DNA from: Candidatus Thiothrix putei
GTDB lineage: Bacteria; Pseudomonadota; Gammaproteobacteria; Thiotrichales; Thiotrichaceae
Assembly: GCA_029972225.1 (NCBI GenBank)
Contig: CP124756.1
Span: 682,001 to 746,000 of the forward strand
DNA: 64,000 nucleotides
Reading direction: 5' to 3'
A program made the position numbers and the translations under genes. The notes beneath the pieces were generated by a model that worked only from the letters and a program-made list of their open reading frames with translations, searched no databases and was not told where the DNA came from. This document shows, piece by piece, positions 55,946 through 64,000 of the stretch. Positions within the stretch are counted from its first letter, which is position 1; each line of letters begins with the position of its first letter.

Positions 55946-57382
55946 TCATTCCACCACCCCATGCAATTCTGCTTCACCCATCCAGTAGCATAATAACGGT
56001 GCAGGCAGGCGCATAATGTTGATCCCTTCTGGCGTTCCCGCCAGTAACCCAAAATCATCCAAGGCTTTAGTGATGACGTAACCGCGACTGATATTTTTTT
56101 GCTGGCACAATTCCATCAAGCCCTTGAGTTCGCGCACGCCGGTGTGTTGGGTGCGGTATTTCACTTCAAATGGCACAATTTGCCCGCCGACTTCAGCGAC
56201 AACATCGACTTCGCGCTCCTGTTTGCCGCGCCAATAGGTGAAACGTACTTGTTGGGCATAATAACGGGCGAATAGGTGACGGAAAACGGCTGTTTCGGTC
56301 GCCACGCCCAGTGCGGTGGGGTCATCGAGGATGTTTTTGCCTTTCAATAAGACAGCGGAGGAAATCGCTGCGTCTGCCAGATACACTTTGTAACGCGCCC
56401 GCAACACATCTTTGCCATAGCCGAATGGCGGTAAACGATAAATCAGGTGGGTGGCTTCCAGCAGTTCGATAAAATGTTGTGCCGTAGGGCGTTTAACTTG
56501 CAGGTTGCTGCACAAGTCGGTCATATCCAGTAGCCCGCCATCGTGCATACACAGGTACAAAAAGGTGTGTTCCAAATCTAAAATACGCCGCACCCCAAAC
56601 AAAGCGGTCATATCGCGTTTCAGCACTTTGTCGATAATGTCTTCGCGTAGCAGACGTTGGGCTTGTACCACGCTCTCAATTTGTGCCGTTTGCGGAAACC
56701 CACCACGCACCAAATATTCATGGAAATGCCCGGTATACGGTGCGGCTAACTCGGTTACACGGTAAAAATCGGGTGCTGTCCAATCAAACAGGTGGCGCAA
56801 GGAACGCAGTGGCGGTAATTCAGGCAATGCGAGTTGTTTGATGTGCAGGTATTCATAAAACGACAAGGTGGTAATACGGATAGCGTGCCAACGCCCAACC
56901 CCGGATTCCTGATCCGCTTCCAACAAGGGCGTGGCTGAACCCGTAAACACAATACGGCGATCTTTAACAAAATCAATCTGATGTTTGACCCACGTTCCCC
57001 AATCGCGAATAAATTGCGCTTCATCCAAAAACAAGTATTCGATGCCTTCAGCACGCGGTTCACGTTCACGCCACGCAGCTAACACCGCATCAATACCGCC
57101 TAATTTGAGCATGGGATGATCAAAAGTGACGTACAAAATATTGGCGGCTGGCACACCTTGTTGCAGCAAGTCTTCAATACACTGTAGCAACAAGGTGGTT
57201 TTGCCGACCTGCCGCGCTCCCGATAGCAACACTGCACGGTGAACCGGCGGCTGCGTGACCCATTGATTGAGTTCATGCCAAGCGGCACGTTTCCAAGCAG
57301 GCAAACCGGCTATATGCCCACCACGCCACCAGGGGTTAAACTGTGCGAGTACGCTGATGAGTTCAGATGGTGATATTTTCAT
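55946..57382 (-). CDS. ATPase with DUF4143 C-terminal domain
   Basis: A 478-residue AAA-type ATPase. Walker A lies in LLSGARQVGKTTLLLQCIE, Walker B/acidic in EYLFLDEAQFIRDWGTW, and the DUF4143 nuclease-like C-terminal domain contains FTYWRGKQEREVDVVAEVG and FEVKYRTQHTGV. Such proteins are common on genomic islands and in defence regions; function is unknown. The gene precedes the R-M operon with 46 bp between but seems independent. Confidence 0.85.
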   Translation of the reverse strand: MKISPSELISVLAQFNPWWRGGHIAGLPAWKRAAWHELNQWVTQPPVHRAVLLSGARQVGKTTLLLQCIEDLLQQGVPAANILYVTFDHPMLKLGGIDAVLAAWREREPRAEGIEYLFLDEAQFIRDWGTWVKHQIDFVKDRRIVFTGSATPLLEADQESGVGRWHAIRITTLSFYEYLHIKQLALPELPPLRSLRHLFDWTAPDFYRVTELAAPYTGHFHEYLVRGGFPQTAQIESVVQAQRLLREDIIDKVLKRDMTALFGVRRILDLEHTFLYLCMHDGGLLDMTDLCSNLQVKRPTAQHFIELLEATHLIYRLPPFGYGKDVLRARYKVYLADAAISSAVLLKGKNILDDPTALGVATETAVFRHLFARYYAQQVRFTYWRGKQEREVDVVAEVGGQIVPFEVKYRTQHTGVRELKGLMELCQQKNISRGYVITKALDDFGLLAGTPEGINIMRLPAPLLCYWMGEAELHGVVE

Positions 57383-57486
57383 GGAAATAGTACTAAATGA
57401 CTTATTTAGTTAAAGTATAGTTTAACTATTTTGAAAATTTTAGCTAATTTTAGACTTTTCAAATCACTGTGATTGAGGAAACCACC

Positions 57487-57945
57487 ATGCAAATCTGGGT
57501 CGATGCCGATGCCTGCCCCAATGTGATCAAGGAAATCCTGTTTCGCGCGGCGGAACGCTTGCAAATTCGCACCACCTTGGTGGCGAATCAGCCCTTACGC
57601 ATTCCGCCGTCGCTCTACATTAAAACCATTCAAGTGCAGGCGGGGTTTGATGTGGCGGATAATCGCATTGTGCAGGATTTGGCAGCGGGCGATTTGGTGA
57701 TTACCGCTGATATTCCACTGGCGGCAGAGGTCATCGAGAAGAAGGGACACGCGCTGAACCCGCGTGGGCAGTTTTACACCCCGGAAAATATCCGGGAACG
57801 CTTGCGGGTGCGTAATGCGATGGAAGAAATGCGCAACAGCGGGGTGATGACGGGTGGGCCTGCGACCCTGAGTTTGAGTGATCGGCAGGCGTTTGCGAAT
57901 CAGTTAGACCGTTTCCTCACCCGTCATTGCCGCAGCAAACCTTAG
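57487..57945 (+). CDS. yaiI: YaiI/YqxD family protein (DUF188)
   Basis: A 152-residue protein with the family signature [20 protein letters not shown] and the [20 protein letters not shown] block, which looks like a PIN-like/NYN nuclease acidic site. The start at 57487 ([11 protein letters not shown]) follows GAGGAAACC; a longer start 18 bases up lacks support. It converges on purT with a 4-bp overlap. Confidence 0.85.
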   Translation: MQIWVDADACPNVIKEILFRAAERLQIRTTLVANQPLRIPPSLYIKTIQVQAGFDVADNRIVQDLAAGDLVITADIPLAAEVIEKKGHALNPRGQFYTPENIRERLRVRNAMEEMRNSGVMTGGPATLSLSDRQAFANQLDRFLTRHCRSKP

Positions 57946-59138
57946 CCAGCAACGGGCTTCACCCGGCTCGCCGCTTCCGCCGCCCGCGCCCGCGCTTCAT
58001 CGGTATCCTTACCCCGCGCTAACGCCACACCCATGCGGCGACGTTCAAACGACACCGGCTTGCCGAACAGGCGGATGTCGCTTTCCGGCACTTGCAGCGC
58101 GTGTTCCACGCCTTCAAATGCGATGCCTTCCGCCTCAATGCCGCCGTAAATCACCGCACTTGCGCCCGTAGAATGCAGCGCCGTATTCACCGGCAAGCCC
58201 AATATCGCACGGGCATGTAGCTCGAATTCGTTCTGGAATTGTGTTGCCATCGTCACCATGCCGGTGTCGTGTGGGCGTGGGCTGACTTCGGAGAACCACA
58301 CGTCATCATCCTTGACGAATAATTCCACCCCAAACAAACCGCGTCCGCCCAGATTGTCAGTCACTTTCGCGGCAATGTCTTGCGCTTTGGCAAGGGCGGT
58401 AGCGGTCATCGGCTGCGCTTGCCAGCTTTCGACGTAATCGCCTTTGACTTGGCGATGCCCGATGGGGGCGCAGAAATGCGTTTCGATCTCGCCGTTTGCG
58501 CCCAAGGCACGCACCGTCAGCAGGGTGATTTCGTAATCGAAATGGATGCATTGTTCCACGATCACCCGCCCGTGATTGACGCGCCCGGCGGAAAGGGCGT
58601 ATTCCCAAGCGGCTGCCACCTCGTCCGCGCTTTTCAGCATGGATTGGCCTTTGCCGGAAGACGACATCACCGGCTTGACGAAACACGGGTAGCCCACGTC
58701 ATCCGCCGCCGCCTGCATCTCGGCAAGGCTGGAGGCGAAGTGGTAACGCGAGGTTGGTACGCCGAGTTCTTCCGCAGCCAAACGGCGGATGCCTTCGCGG
58801 TTCATGGTCAGTTGCGTGGTGCGGGCGGTGGGGATGACTTCCGCCAGCCCCGCAGCTTCAATAGCAGCCAGTTCGTCGGTGGCAATCGCTTCAATTTCCG
58901 GCACAATCAAGTGCGGTTTCTCGGCTTCCACCAAGGCGCGTAAGGCTACCGGGTCTGCCATATTGATGCTGTGGAAACGGTGTGCGACTTGATGCCCCGG
59001 TGCGTTTGGGTAACGGTCAACGGCAATCACTTCCACCCCTAGGCGTTGCAGGGCAATGATGACTTCTTTGCCGAGTTCGCCGCTGCCAAGCAGCATGACG
59101 CGGGTGGCTGAGGGGGAAAGCGGGGTTCCGATGCGCAT
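57942..59138 (-). CDS. purT: Formate-dependent phosphoribosylglycinamide formyltransferase PurT
   Basis: A 398-residue ATP-grasp enzyme making formylglycinamide ribotide from formate. Signatures: [36 protein letters not shown] (ATP loop) and [15 protein letters not shown] (metal ligands). Full length. Purines can thus be made with free formate, which PurU at 29783-30643 can release from formyl-tetrahydrofolate. Confidence 0.95.
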   Translation of the reverse strand: MRIGTPLSPSATRVMLLGSGELGKEVIIALQRLGVEVIAVDRYPNAPGHQVAHRFHSINMADPVALRALVEAEKPHLIVPEIEAIATDELAAIEAAGLAEVIPTARTTQLTMNREGIRRLAAEELGVPTSRYHFASSLAEMQAAADDVGYPCFVKPVMSSSGKGQSMLKSADEVAAAWEYALSAGRVNHGRVIVEQCIHFDYEITLLTVRALGANGEIETHFCAPIGHRQVKGDYVESWQAQPMTATALAKAQDIAAKVTDNLGGRGLFGVELFVKDDDVWFSEVSPRPHDTGMVTMATQFQNEFELHARAILGLPVNTALHSTGASAVIYGGIEAEGIAFEGVEHALQVPESDIRLFGKPVSFERRRMGVALARGKDTDEARARAAEAASRVKPVAG

Positions 59139-59227
59139 GGGGGTCTCCGGGGCAACAAGTGGTGGAAAATTCTGGAGAATAGCACAAGCAGCAGCGGCAG
59201 GTTAAAATCGGGCAATTTGATTATTCA

Positions 59228-60280
59228 ATGGATCAGGCGATGACTTTCAAAGTGACGGTGCAACCTTCTGGGCATACTTTTTGGGCAGAGGCGAATGAAA
59301 CGGTGTTAGAGGCGGGTTTGCGCCAAGGCGTGGCGTTGCCGTATGGCTGTCGGGGCGGGGTATGCGGTTCGTGCGCTGCAACGGTGCTGAGCGGTCAGGT
59401 GCATTACCCGTTTGGTGAACCGCAAGGGCTTGCGCCTTATGATGAAGAGCGCGGTAAAGCCTTTTTGTGCATGGCGGGGGCGTTGAGCGATCTGGAAATT
59501 GATTCCCCGCGTGTGGGTAGCGAACCGGATATTGAAATCAAAGCCCTGCCGGTACGGGTTGAGAAGATGCGCAAGCTGGCGGCTGATGTGATGGAGTTGA
59601 CCCTGAAGTTGCCTGCATCGGAACGGTTGCGCTTCCTTGCCGGGCAATACATCGACATTTTGTTGAAAGAGGGCAAACGCCGGGGTTTTTCGTTGGCGAA
59701 TGCGCCGTTTAATGATCAGTTTTTGGAGTTGCATATCCGTCACGTACCGGGTGGGCAATTTACTGACCATGTGTTCAATGAGATGAAAGAAAAAGCGTTA
59801 TTGCGGATTGAGGGGCCGTTGGGGAGTTTCTACCTGCGCGAATCGGAACGTCCGTTGATCCTGATGGGCGGCGGCACCGGTTTTGCGCCACTCAAGGGGA
59901 TGCTGGAGCAGATGATGGCGCAAGGGCTGGATAAGCCGGTGCATTTGTATTGGGGCGTGCGTGCCAAGGCAGATTTGTACATGGATAGCGTGGTGCGCAG
60001 TTGGGTGTCGCGTCACCCGCAACTGACTTATGTGCCGGTGCTTTCCGATCCGCAGCCACACGATCAGTGGCAAGGGCGCACGGGGTGGGTGCATGAGGCG
60101 GTGGCTGCTGATTTCACGGATTTGTCCACTCATGATGTGTACCTGAGTGGCCCACCGCCGATGGTGAATGCGGCGAAAACTGCGTTTTTGGCGCAAGGCT
60201 TGCCAGAGGCGCAGTTGTATTACGATTCCTTTGAGTACAGCCTCGATACCCTCAAAGCCATGCAGGAAAAGCAGCCATGA
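59228..60280 (+). CDS. 2Fe-2S flavoprotein reductase (CDP-6-deoxy-delta-3,4-glucoseen reductase-like)
   Basis: A 350-residue NAD(P)H-dependent reductase. An N-terminal plant-type ferredoxin domain has Cys at 41, 46, 49 and 81 (CRGGVCGSC ... FLCMAG). An FAD-binding domain (LAGQYIDILL, RGFSLANAP) and a NAD domain (LILMGGGTGFAPLKGML) follow. Proteins labelled CDP-6-deoxy-delta-3,4-glucoseen reductase in gammaproteobacteria share this layout, but the true electron acceptor is usually unknown. Coupled (ATGA) to the HIT gene. Confidence 0.85.
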   Translation: MDQAMTFKVTVQPSGHTFWAEANETVLEAGLRQGVALPYGCRGGVCGSCAATVLSGQVHYPFGEPQGLAPYDEERGKAFLCMAGALSDLEIDSPRVGSEPDIEIKALPVRVEKMRKLAADVMELTLKLPASERLRFLAGQYIDILLKEGKRRGFSLANAPFNDQFLELHIRHVPGGQFTDHVFNEMKEKALLRIEGPLGSFYLRESERPLILMGGGTGFAPLKGMLEQMMAQGLDKPVHLYWGVRAKADLYMDSVVRSWVSRHPQLTYVPVLSDPQPHDQWQGRTGWVHEAVAADFTDLSTHDVYLSGPPPMVNAAKTAFLAQGLPEAQLYYDSFEYSLDTLKAMQEKQP

Positions 60281-60693
60281 GTGAACCTGAAGTGGATTTC
60301 AACCTCCACCCACAATTAGCCCAAGACACGCACTTCGTCACCGATTTGCCGTTGTGCCGGGTATTGTTGATGGATGAAGCGCGTTACCCGTGGTTTATTC
60401 TTGTGCCACGCCGCGCGGGGATTCGTGAAATCCATGAGTTAACGCCAGCAGAACGCCAGCAGTTGTGGGCAGAATCCGATCAGATCAGCAGGGCGCTGAT
60501 GGCACTGTTCCAGCCTGACAAGCTGAATATTGCGGCATTAGGCAATGTTGTGCCGCAATTACACCTTCATCACATTGCGCGTTTTCAGACGGATGCCGCA
60601 TGGCCTGCGCCCGTGTGGGGGAAGTTTGTGCCAGAGTCTTACACCGCCGAATTTGCCATTTCACGTTGTGAAACCTTACGCGTAATACTCTAA
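60277..60693 (+). CDS. HIT-domain protein
   Basis: A 138-residue histidine-triad protein. The triad-like segment is LHLHHIARFQ, slightly different from the usual H-x-H-x-H order, with upstream RYPWFILVPRRAGIREIHEL typical of bacterial HIT proteins. Likely a nucleotide hydrolase or transferase. It overlaps the preceding reductase by 4 bp. Confidence 0.8.
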   Translation: MSEPEVDFNLHPQLAQDTHFVTDLPLCRVLLMDEARYPWFILVPRRAGIREIHELTPAERQQLWAESDQISRALMALFQPDKLNIAALGNVVPQLHLHHIARFQTDAAWPAPVWGKFVPESYTAEFAISRCETLRVIL

Positions 60694-60740
60694 CATCCCT
60701 CTTGTCCCCTTCACCCCTTGCGGGGGAAGGGTTAGGGATG
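60694..60740. repeat. Palindromic repeat, REP-like
   Basis: CATCCCT ... AGGGATG encloses an inner stem CCCTTCACCCC/GGGGGAAGGG with a TTGC loop. It lies between the convergent HIT and prk genes, a usual place for repetitive extragenic palindromes, and can serve as a terminator. Another C-rich element sits at 23688-23752. Confidence 0.65.
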
Positions 60741-60751
60741 GGGGGTACTCT

Positions 60752-61669
60752 TTACGCCTTACCCTTTGCTTCAATCATGTCGTGGATGATCGGGTTCAGG
60801 ATCAGCTCCATCGCCAGTACCATCTTGCCACCTGGCACCACGATGCTGTTGCGGCGTGACATGAAGGAGTCATGGATCATGGATAGCAGGAACGGGAAGT
60901 CCACGTTGAAGCGTTTCGGGTCAGCGAAACGGATGATCACGAAGCTTTCATCAGCGGTGGGAATATCACGCGCAATGAACGGGTTGGACGTATCCACAGT
61001 CGGCACACGCTGGAAGTTGATGTTGGTGCGCGAGAATTGCGGGGTGATGTGGTTAATATAATCCGGCATCCGGCGCATGATGGTGTCAACAGTCGCTTCC
61101 GGTGAATAGCCGCGCTCAGCGTGGTCACGGGAAATCTTCTGAATCCACTCCAGGTTCACGCTGGGTACAACCCCGATCCCTAGATCCACGTATTTAGCCA
61201 CGTCATAGCCACCGTATTTCTTGTCGGGGCTGGTGTCTTGTACCAGACCGTGCAGCCCTTCGTAGAACAGAATGTCGGTATTGGCTTCGGTGTCTTCCCA
61301 CGGGGTGAATTCACCAGAGCCTGCGGTGCAGGTAATGCCCATGCCAGTCAGGCGCTTCTGGTGATGCGCAGCTTCAGCATCGTTGTGCAGGTAGTAACGC
61401 TTTTTACCGCTGCCGGTTTCGCCATAGCTTTTGAACAGGGCTTCTAATGCATGGAAATCGTTAGCTTCAGGGCCAAAATGGCTGAAGTTGGTTTCAACCG
61501 CAGAACGCTGTTTAAATTCAGCACGGGTAACACTGTGGAAGCTATCGCCTTCGATGACGGCTGCTGTAATCTTTTCGCGGAAGAAAATGTGCTCAAAAGC
61601 ACGCTTGACGAAGGTAGTACCTGCACCAGAGGAACCTGTTACAGCGATAACTGGGTGTTTTTGGGACAT
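60752..61669 (-). CDS. prk: Phosphoribulokinase (class II, bacterial)
   Basis: A 305-residue enzyme phosphorylating ribulose 5-phosphate, unique to the Calvin cycle. Walker A-like loop VTGSSGAGTTFVKRAF and IEGDSFHSVTRAEFKQ, followed by FYEGLHGLVQDT and KYVDLGIGVVPSVNLEWIQK, are class I/II bacterial PRK signatures. The start at 61669 (MSQKHPVIAV) follows GAGGAGAAGC; the upstream in-frame region is not typical. It indicates CO2 fixation by this organism; RuBisCO is not in the window. Confidence 0.95.
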   Translation of the reverse strand: MSQKHPVIAVTGSSGAGTTFVKRAFEHIFFREKITAAVIEGDSFHSVTRAEFKQRSAVETNFSHFGPEANDFHALEALFKSYGETGSGKKRYYLHNDAEAAHHQKRLTGMGITCTAGSGEFTPWEDTEANTDILFYEGLHGLVQDTSPDKKYGGYDVAKYVDLGIGVVPSVNLEWIQKISRDHAERGYSPEATVDTIMRRMPDYINHITPQFSRTNINFQRVPTVDTSNPFIARDIPTADESFVIIRFADPKRFNVDFPFLLSMIHDSFMSRRNSIVVPGGKMVLAMELILNPIIHDMIEAKGKA

Positions 61670-62158
61670 TAGAGCTTCTCCTCTCAGAACTGTGAATGCG
61701 CAATCGACCAACATTCTAACCAAAGAGGCCGTGTGTCTGTATATGCCTTTCGATAGGGATACGCGAAATCGGTCTGTCACATAATCTTAATATTAGCTTA
61801 ATCAGGTGTTTAGGTGGGTTATCCCCATATCCTGTGGATAAGTATGTGGACTGTTTTGTGGATAGTGTCCGGCAAGGCTTGTTTTATAAAGGTTCTTGCC
61901 AGATTGATTAAAAAATAACCTATTATTTTATTTTTTAAAATCAATGTCTTGTGTTTATTGTGAGGCTCTGTTTGATTATTGTTGATAAACGTAGTTATGT
62001 GTTTTGCTGCACTTGTACTGTGTGCATAACTCCAGCGCTATCACTAAAAAGCCTTGACACAAGATGTAGTGTTTTGCGGGATTTTGCTGATACAGCAGCA
62101 TAATGTGTCGGGATCAGCTATCATTACCCGCTTTCCAATCACTTACCCGTTATTTGTT
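61670..62158. other. AT-rich intergenic region between prk and rimO
   Basis: A 489-bp stretch between divergent prk and rimO without a gene I can support. It contains the DnaA-box cluster described separately, then an AT-rich block (61905-61945, with AAAAAATAACCTATTATTTT), so it probably holds promoters for both genes. No tRNA or known riboswitch was seen. Confidence 0.6.
61819..61865. promoter_or_regulatory. Cluster of DnaA-box-like sites
   Basis: One perfect DnaA box (TGTGGATAA at 61833-61841, reverse of TTATCCACA) is flanked by two near-perfect ones: TTATCCCCA at 61819-61827 and TGTGGATAG at 61857-61865. An AT-rich tract lies about 40 bp downstream. DnaA binding is likely by sequence; function (regulation, titration or replication start) is not known. 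Confidence 0.55.
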
Positions 62159-63469
62159 ATGAAACAAGCTCAACCCCGTGTCGGTTTCGTTAGTCTCGGT
62201 TGCCCCAAGGCATTGGTCGATTCCGAGCGTATCCTTACCCAATTACGTGCTGAGGGTTACGAAATTAGTGGCAGTTACGATGACGCTGACCTAGTGGTGG
62301 TGAACACTTGTGGTTTCATTGATTCGGCGGTGGAAGAATCTTTGGAAGCCATTGGGGAGGCATTGGATGAAAACGGCAAAGTGATTGTCACCGGTTGTCT
62401 GGGGGCAAATGCAGGCACGGTATTAGACGCTTACCCGAATGTACTTGCCGTTACGGGGCCTCATGCGTATGAGGCTGTTATGCAATCGGTGCATCAGCAT
62501 TTACCGCCTTTGCATGATCCCTATACGCATTTGATTCCGCCGCAGGGAATTCGCCTCACCCCGCGTCATTATGCTTACCTGAAAATTTCGGAAGGCTGTA
62601 ATCACCGTTGTTCTTTCTGCATTATTCCTTCGCTACGTGGAGATTTAATCTCGCGCCCGATTGGTGATGTGTTGCAAGAGGCAGAAAACTTGGTGAATGC
62701 AGGCGTGAAAGAATTGCTGGTGATTTCGCAAGATACCAGTGCTTACGGTATCGACGTGAAATACCGCACGGGTTTCTGGCAAGGTCGCCCGATTAAAACC
62801 CATTCGCAGCAACTGGCTGAGGCGTTGGGGGAAATGGGGGTGTGGGTGCGCTTGCATTATGTCTACCCTTATCCGCACGTGGATAACCTGTTGCCGTTGA
62901 TGGCAGACGGCAAAATCCTGCCATATCTGGATATTCCTTTCCAACATGCAAGCCCTACGGTATTAAAGGCTATGCGCCGCCCCGCCCATGCCGAAAAAGT
63001 ATTGGGGCGTTTGGCTAAGTGGCGTGAAACCTGCCCGGATATAGCGGTGCGCAGTACTTTCATTGTCGGTTTTCCCGGTGAAACCGACGATGATTTTGAA
63101 ATCTTGTTGGACTTTTTGCAGGAAGCGCAACTCGACCGCGTAGGTGCGTTCACGTATTCTCCTGTTCAGGGTGCAGAAGCGAATGCGCTTGACGGTGCTG
63201 TGCCTGAAGCGGTTAAAGAGGAACGCCTCGAACGTTTTATGGACGTACAGGCTGACATCAGTGCAGCCAAACTCAGCCGTTTAATCGGTAAAACCATGAC
63301 CGTGTTAGTGGATGAGGCGGGAGAGGGTCAAAGTATTGCTCGCACTCACCGTGATGCACCTGAAATCGACGGACAAGTGATTATCGAAGGTGTTGAGTTA
63401 CCGGTCGGGGAGTTTGCTCAAGTGCGTATTACTCATGCAGATGAACATGATCTTTGGGGTGAAATTTAA
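62159..63469 (+). CDS. rimO: Ribosomal protein S12 methylthiotransferase RimO
   Basis: A 436-residue radical-SAM enzyme that modifies Asp 89 of S12. N-terminal UPF0004 cysteines are in [23 protein letters not shown] and VTGCLGAN; the radical-SAM motif is [11 protein letters not shown]; a C-terminal TRAM domain includes [18 protein letters not shown]. The start at 62159 ([16 protein letters not shown]) is the family start; 35 codons further up are open but unlikely. Confidence 0.95.
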   Translation: MKQAQPRVGFVSLGCPKALVDSERILTQLRAEGYEISGSYDDADLVVVNTCGFIDSAVEESLEAIGEALDENGKVIVTGCLGANAGTVLDAYPNVLAVTGPHAYEAVMQSVHQHLPPLHDPYTHLIPPQGIRLTPRHYAYLKISEGCNHRCSFCIIPSLRGDLISRPIGDVLQEAENLVNAGVKELLVISQDTSAYGIDVKYRTGFWQGRPIKTHSQQLAEALGEMGVWVRLHYVYPYPHVDNLLPLMADGKILPYLDIPFQHASPTVLKAMRRPAHAEKVLGRLAKWRETCPDIAVRSTFIVGFPGETDDDFEILLDFLQEAQLDRVGAFTYSPVQGAEANALDGAVPEAVKEERLERFMDVQADISAAKLSRLIGKTMTVLVDEAGEGQSIARTHRDAPEIDGQVIIEGVELPVGEFAQVRITHADEHDLWGEI

Positions 63470-63698
63470 TCCTTCCTTATAAAATAATTTAGCTTGCTCA
63501 AGTCGTTTGTTTTATTTATGTTAATCGAGAGATCTTTTTGTGAAGATTTGATTAAAAATAAAATAATTAAATGATGGCAATAAATTAAATAGGTTGTTTG
63601 TATCAAATGTTGAGTATGGTTACTGTACTATGTAGCCAACATCCATTAATATAGATTATAGCTATTTAATTATAATGCCTAAGTAAGGGCTAATAAAG

Positions 63699-63878
63699 AT
63701 GATAAAATTTTTCAAACAGTTGCCTAGCGCCATCTTGGCGAATTTGCACGATGCTTTGCCTATTCTGCTTATTGTTTTGTTTTATCAGATGACGATTCTT
63801 GAGATCCCGCTCCCTGAAATTGTGGGCATGGTGGGATGGATTGTATTCGTCGCTTTTGGTTTAACTATGATTCTGTGA
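63699..63878 (+). CDS. Short DUF1538-like membrane ORF, possibly truncated
   Basis: A 59-residue ORF starting MIKFFKQLPSAILANLHDAL. Two hydrophobic helices (PILLIVLFYQM and VGWIVFVAFGLTMIL) resemble the N-terminal repeat of DUF1538 membrane proteins, which are normally several times longer. The stop is followed within 6 bp by a strong terminator, so the truncation looks settled rather than a sequencing error. It might be a remnant or a genuine small protein. Confidence 0.5.
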   Translation: MIKFFKQLPSAILANLHDALPILLIVLFYQMTILEIPLPEIVGMVGWIVFVAFGLTMIL

Positions 63879-63883
63879 AAGAC

Positions 63884-63910
63884 AAAAAAACCCGCGTTAG
63901 CGGGTTTTTT
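63884..63910. terminator. Bidirectional rho-independent terminator
   Basis: AAAAAA-CCCGC-GTTA-GCGGG-TTTTTT: a 5-bp GC stem with A and T tracts on both sides. It serves the short ORF ending at 63878 and the minus-strand gene ending at 63933. Confidence 0.9.
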
Positions 63911-63932
63911 ATAGGGCTAGAGACGTAACGCG

Positions 63933-64000
63933 TTACTGCGCACTGGCAACATTGTTTTGAGCGCCGTAATAGACCCATTCAACAAGATCATCGTGTGCTT
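63933..64000 (-). CDS. C-terminal end of an unidentified gene
   Basis: The last 21 codons of a minus-strand frame (ending WVYYGAQNNVASAQ, then TAA) close at 63933 and are followed by the terminator. The rest is outside the window, so no identity can be given. Confidence 0.45.
   Translation of the reverse strand, partial: AHDDLVEWVYYGAQNNVASAQ

Noticed and set aside
61819..61945. A confirmed replication origin.
   Set aside because: DnaA boxes and an AT-rich tract alone are not proof; no dnaA, dnaN, mnmG or rnpA genes lie nearby.

Overview
The window reads as chromosomal DNA of a gammaproteobacterium, most likely a filamentous sulfur oxidiser of the Thiothrix type. This placement is an inference from protein flavour, moderate GC, a class II phosphoribulokinase (Calvin cycle), and typical gammaproteobacterial genes (tatABC with hisE, rimO, nudE, yrfG, sseB, ycgL). 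No rRNA, tRNA, CRISPR array or prophage was found.

Layout. 1-9.5 kb: the 5' part of a btuB-type receptor gene behind a cobalamin riboswitch, a beta-propeller lipoprotein, rlmA, gdhA, a phosphatidate-lipid operon (DUF2189, PAP2, dgkA), tatD and an HtrA-type protease. 9.7-19.5 kb: sseB, cysQ, a decayed cytosine methyltransferase gene, nudE, a second beta-propeller lipoprotein, yrfG, and an ergothioneine operon (ATP-grasp-like gene, egtB, egtD, class V lyase/egtE). 19.6-24.4 kb: crcB, recQ, an inverted-order hipA-hipB pair overlapping the recQ tail, and the remnant of a TIR-domain protein carrying a palindromic repeat. 24.4-33.4 kb: speA, ycgL, a GCS2-like ligase with an M14 deacylase, purU, a secreted protein, trmB and thiSG.

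33.4-39.1 kb is the main accessory island: a low-GC STAND-type P-loop ATPase gene split by three insertion sequences (two copies of a 1382-bp DDE element in opposite orientation and one 1464-bp IS66-type element). Each has a clean target duplication, and removing all three restores one 494-residue frame. 39-49 kb: gpmI, tatABC, hisE and hisF, then a two-gene plus-strand cassette (a Cys-containing GSGKK-repeat protein and an APH-fold kinase) lying between hisF and hisA, then hisA, msrA and queG. 48.5-53.8 kb: a small lipoprotein, tandem terminators, pdxH, an ICMT-like methylase, a DUF3298 lipoprotein, a precorrin-8X-methylmutase-like protein without the catalytic histidine, and uvrD.

53.8-55.9 kb is a type II restriction-modification operon: a two-subunit cytosine methyltransferase like M.AquI and an AvaI/BsoBI-like endonuclease, translationally coupled to uvrD. 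The window ends with a DUF4143 ATPase, yaiI, purT, a CDP-glucoseen-reductase-like flavoprotein, a HIT protein, prk, a DnaA-box cluster, rimO, and a short DUF1538-like ORF before a terminator.

The most interesting items are the GSGKK/kinase cassette, the triply interrupted STAND gene, the split-methyltransferase R-M operon and the histidine-less CobH paralogue.
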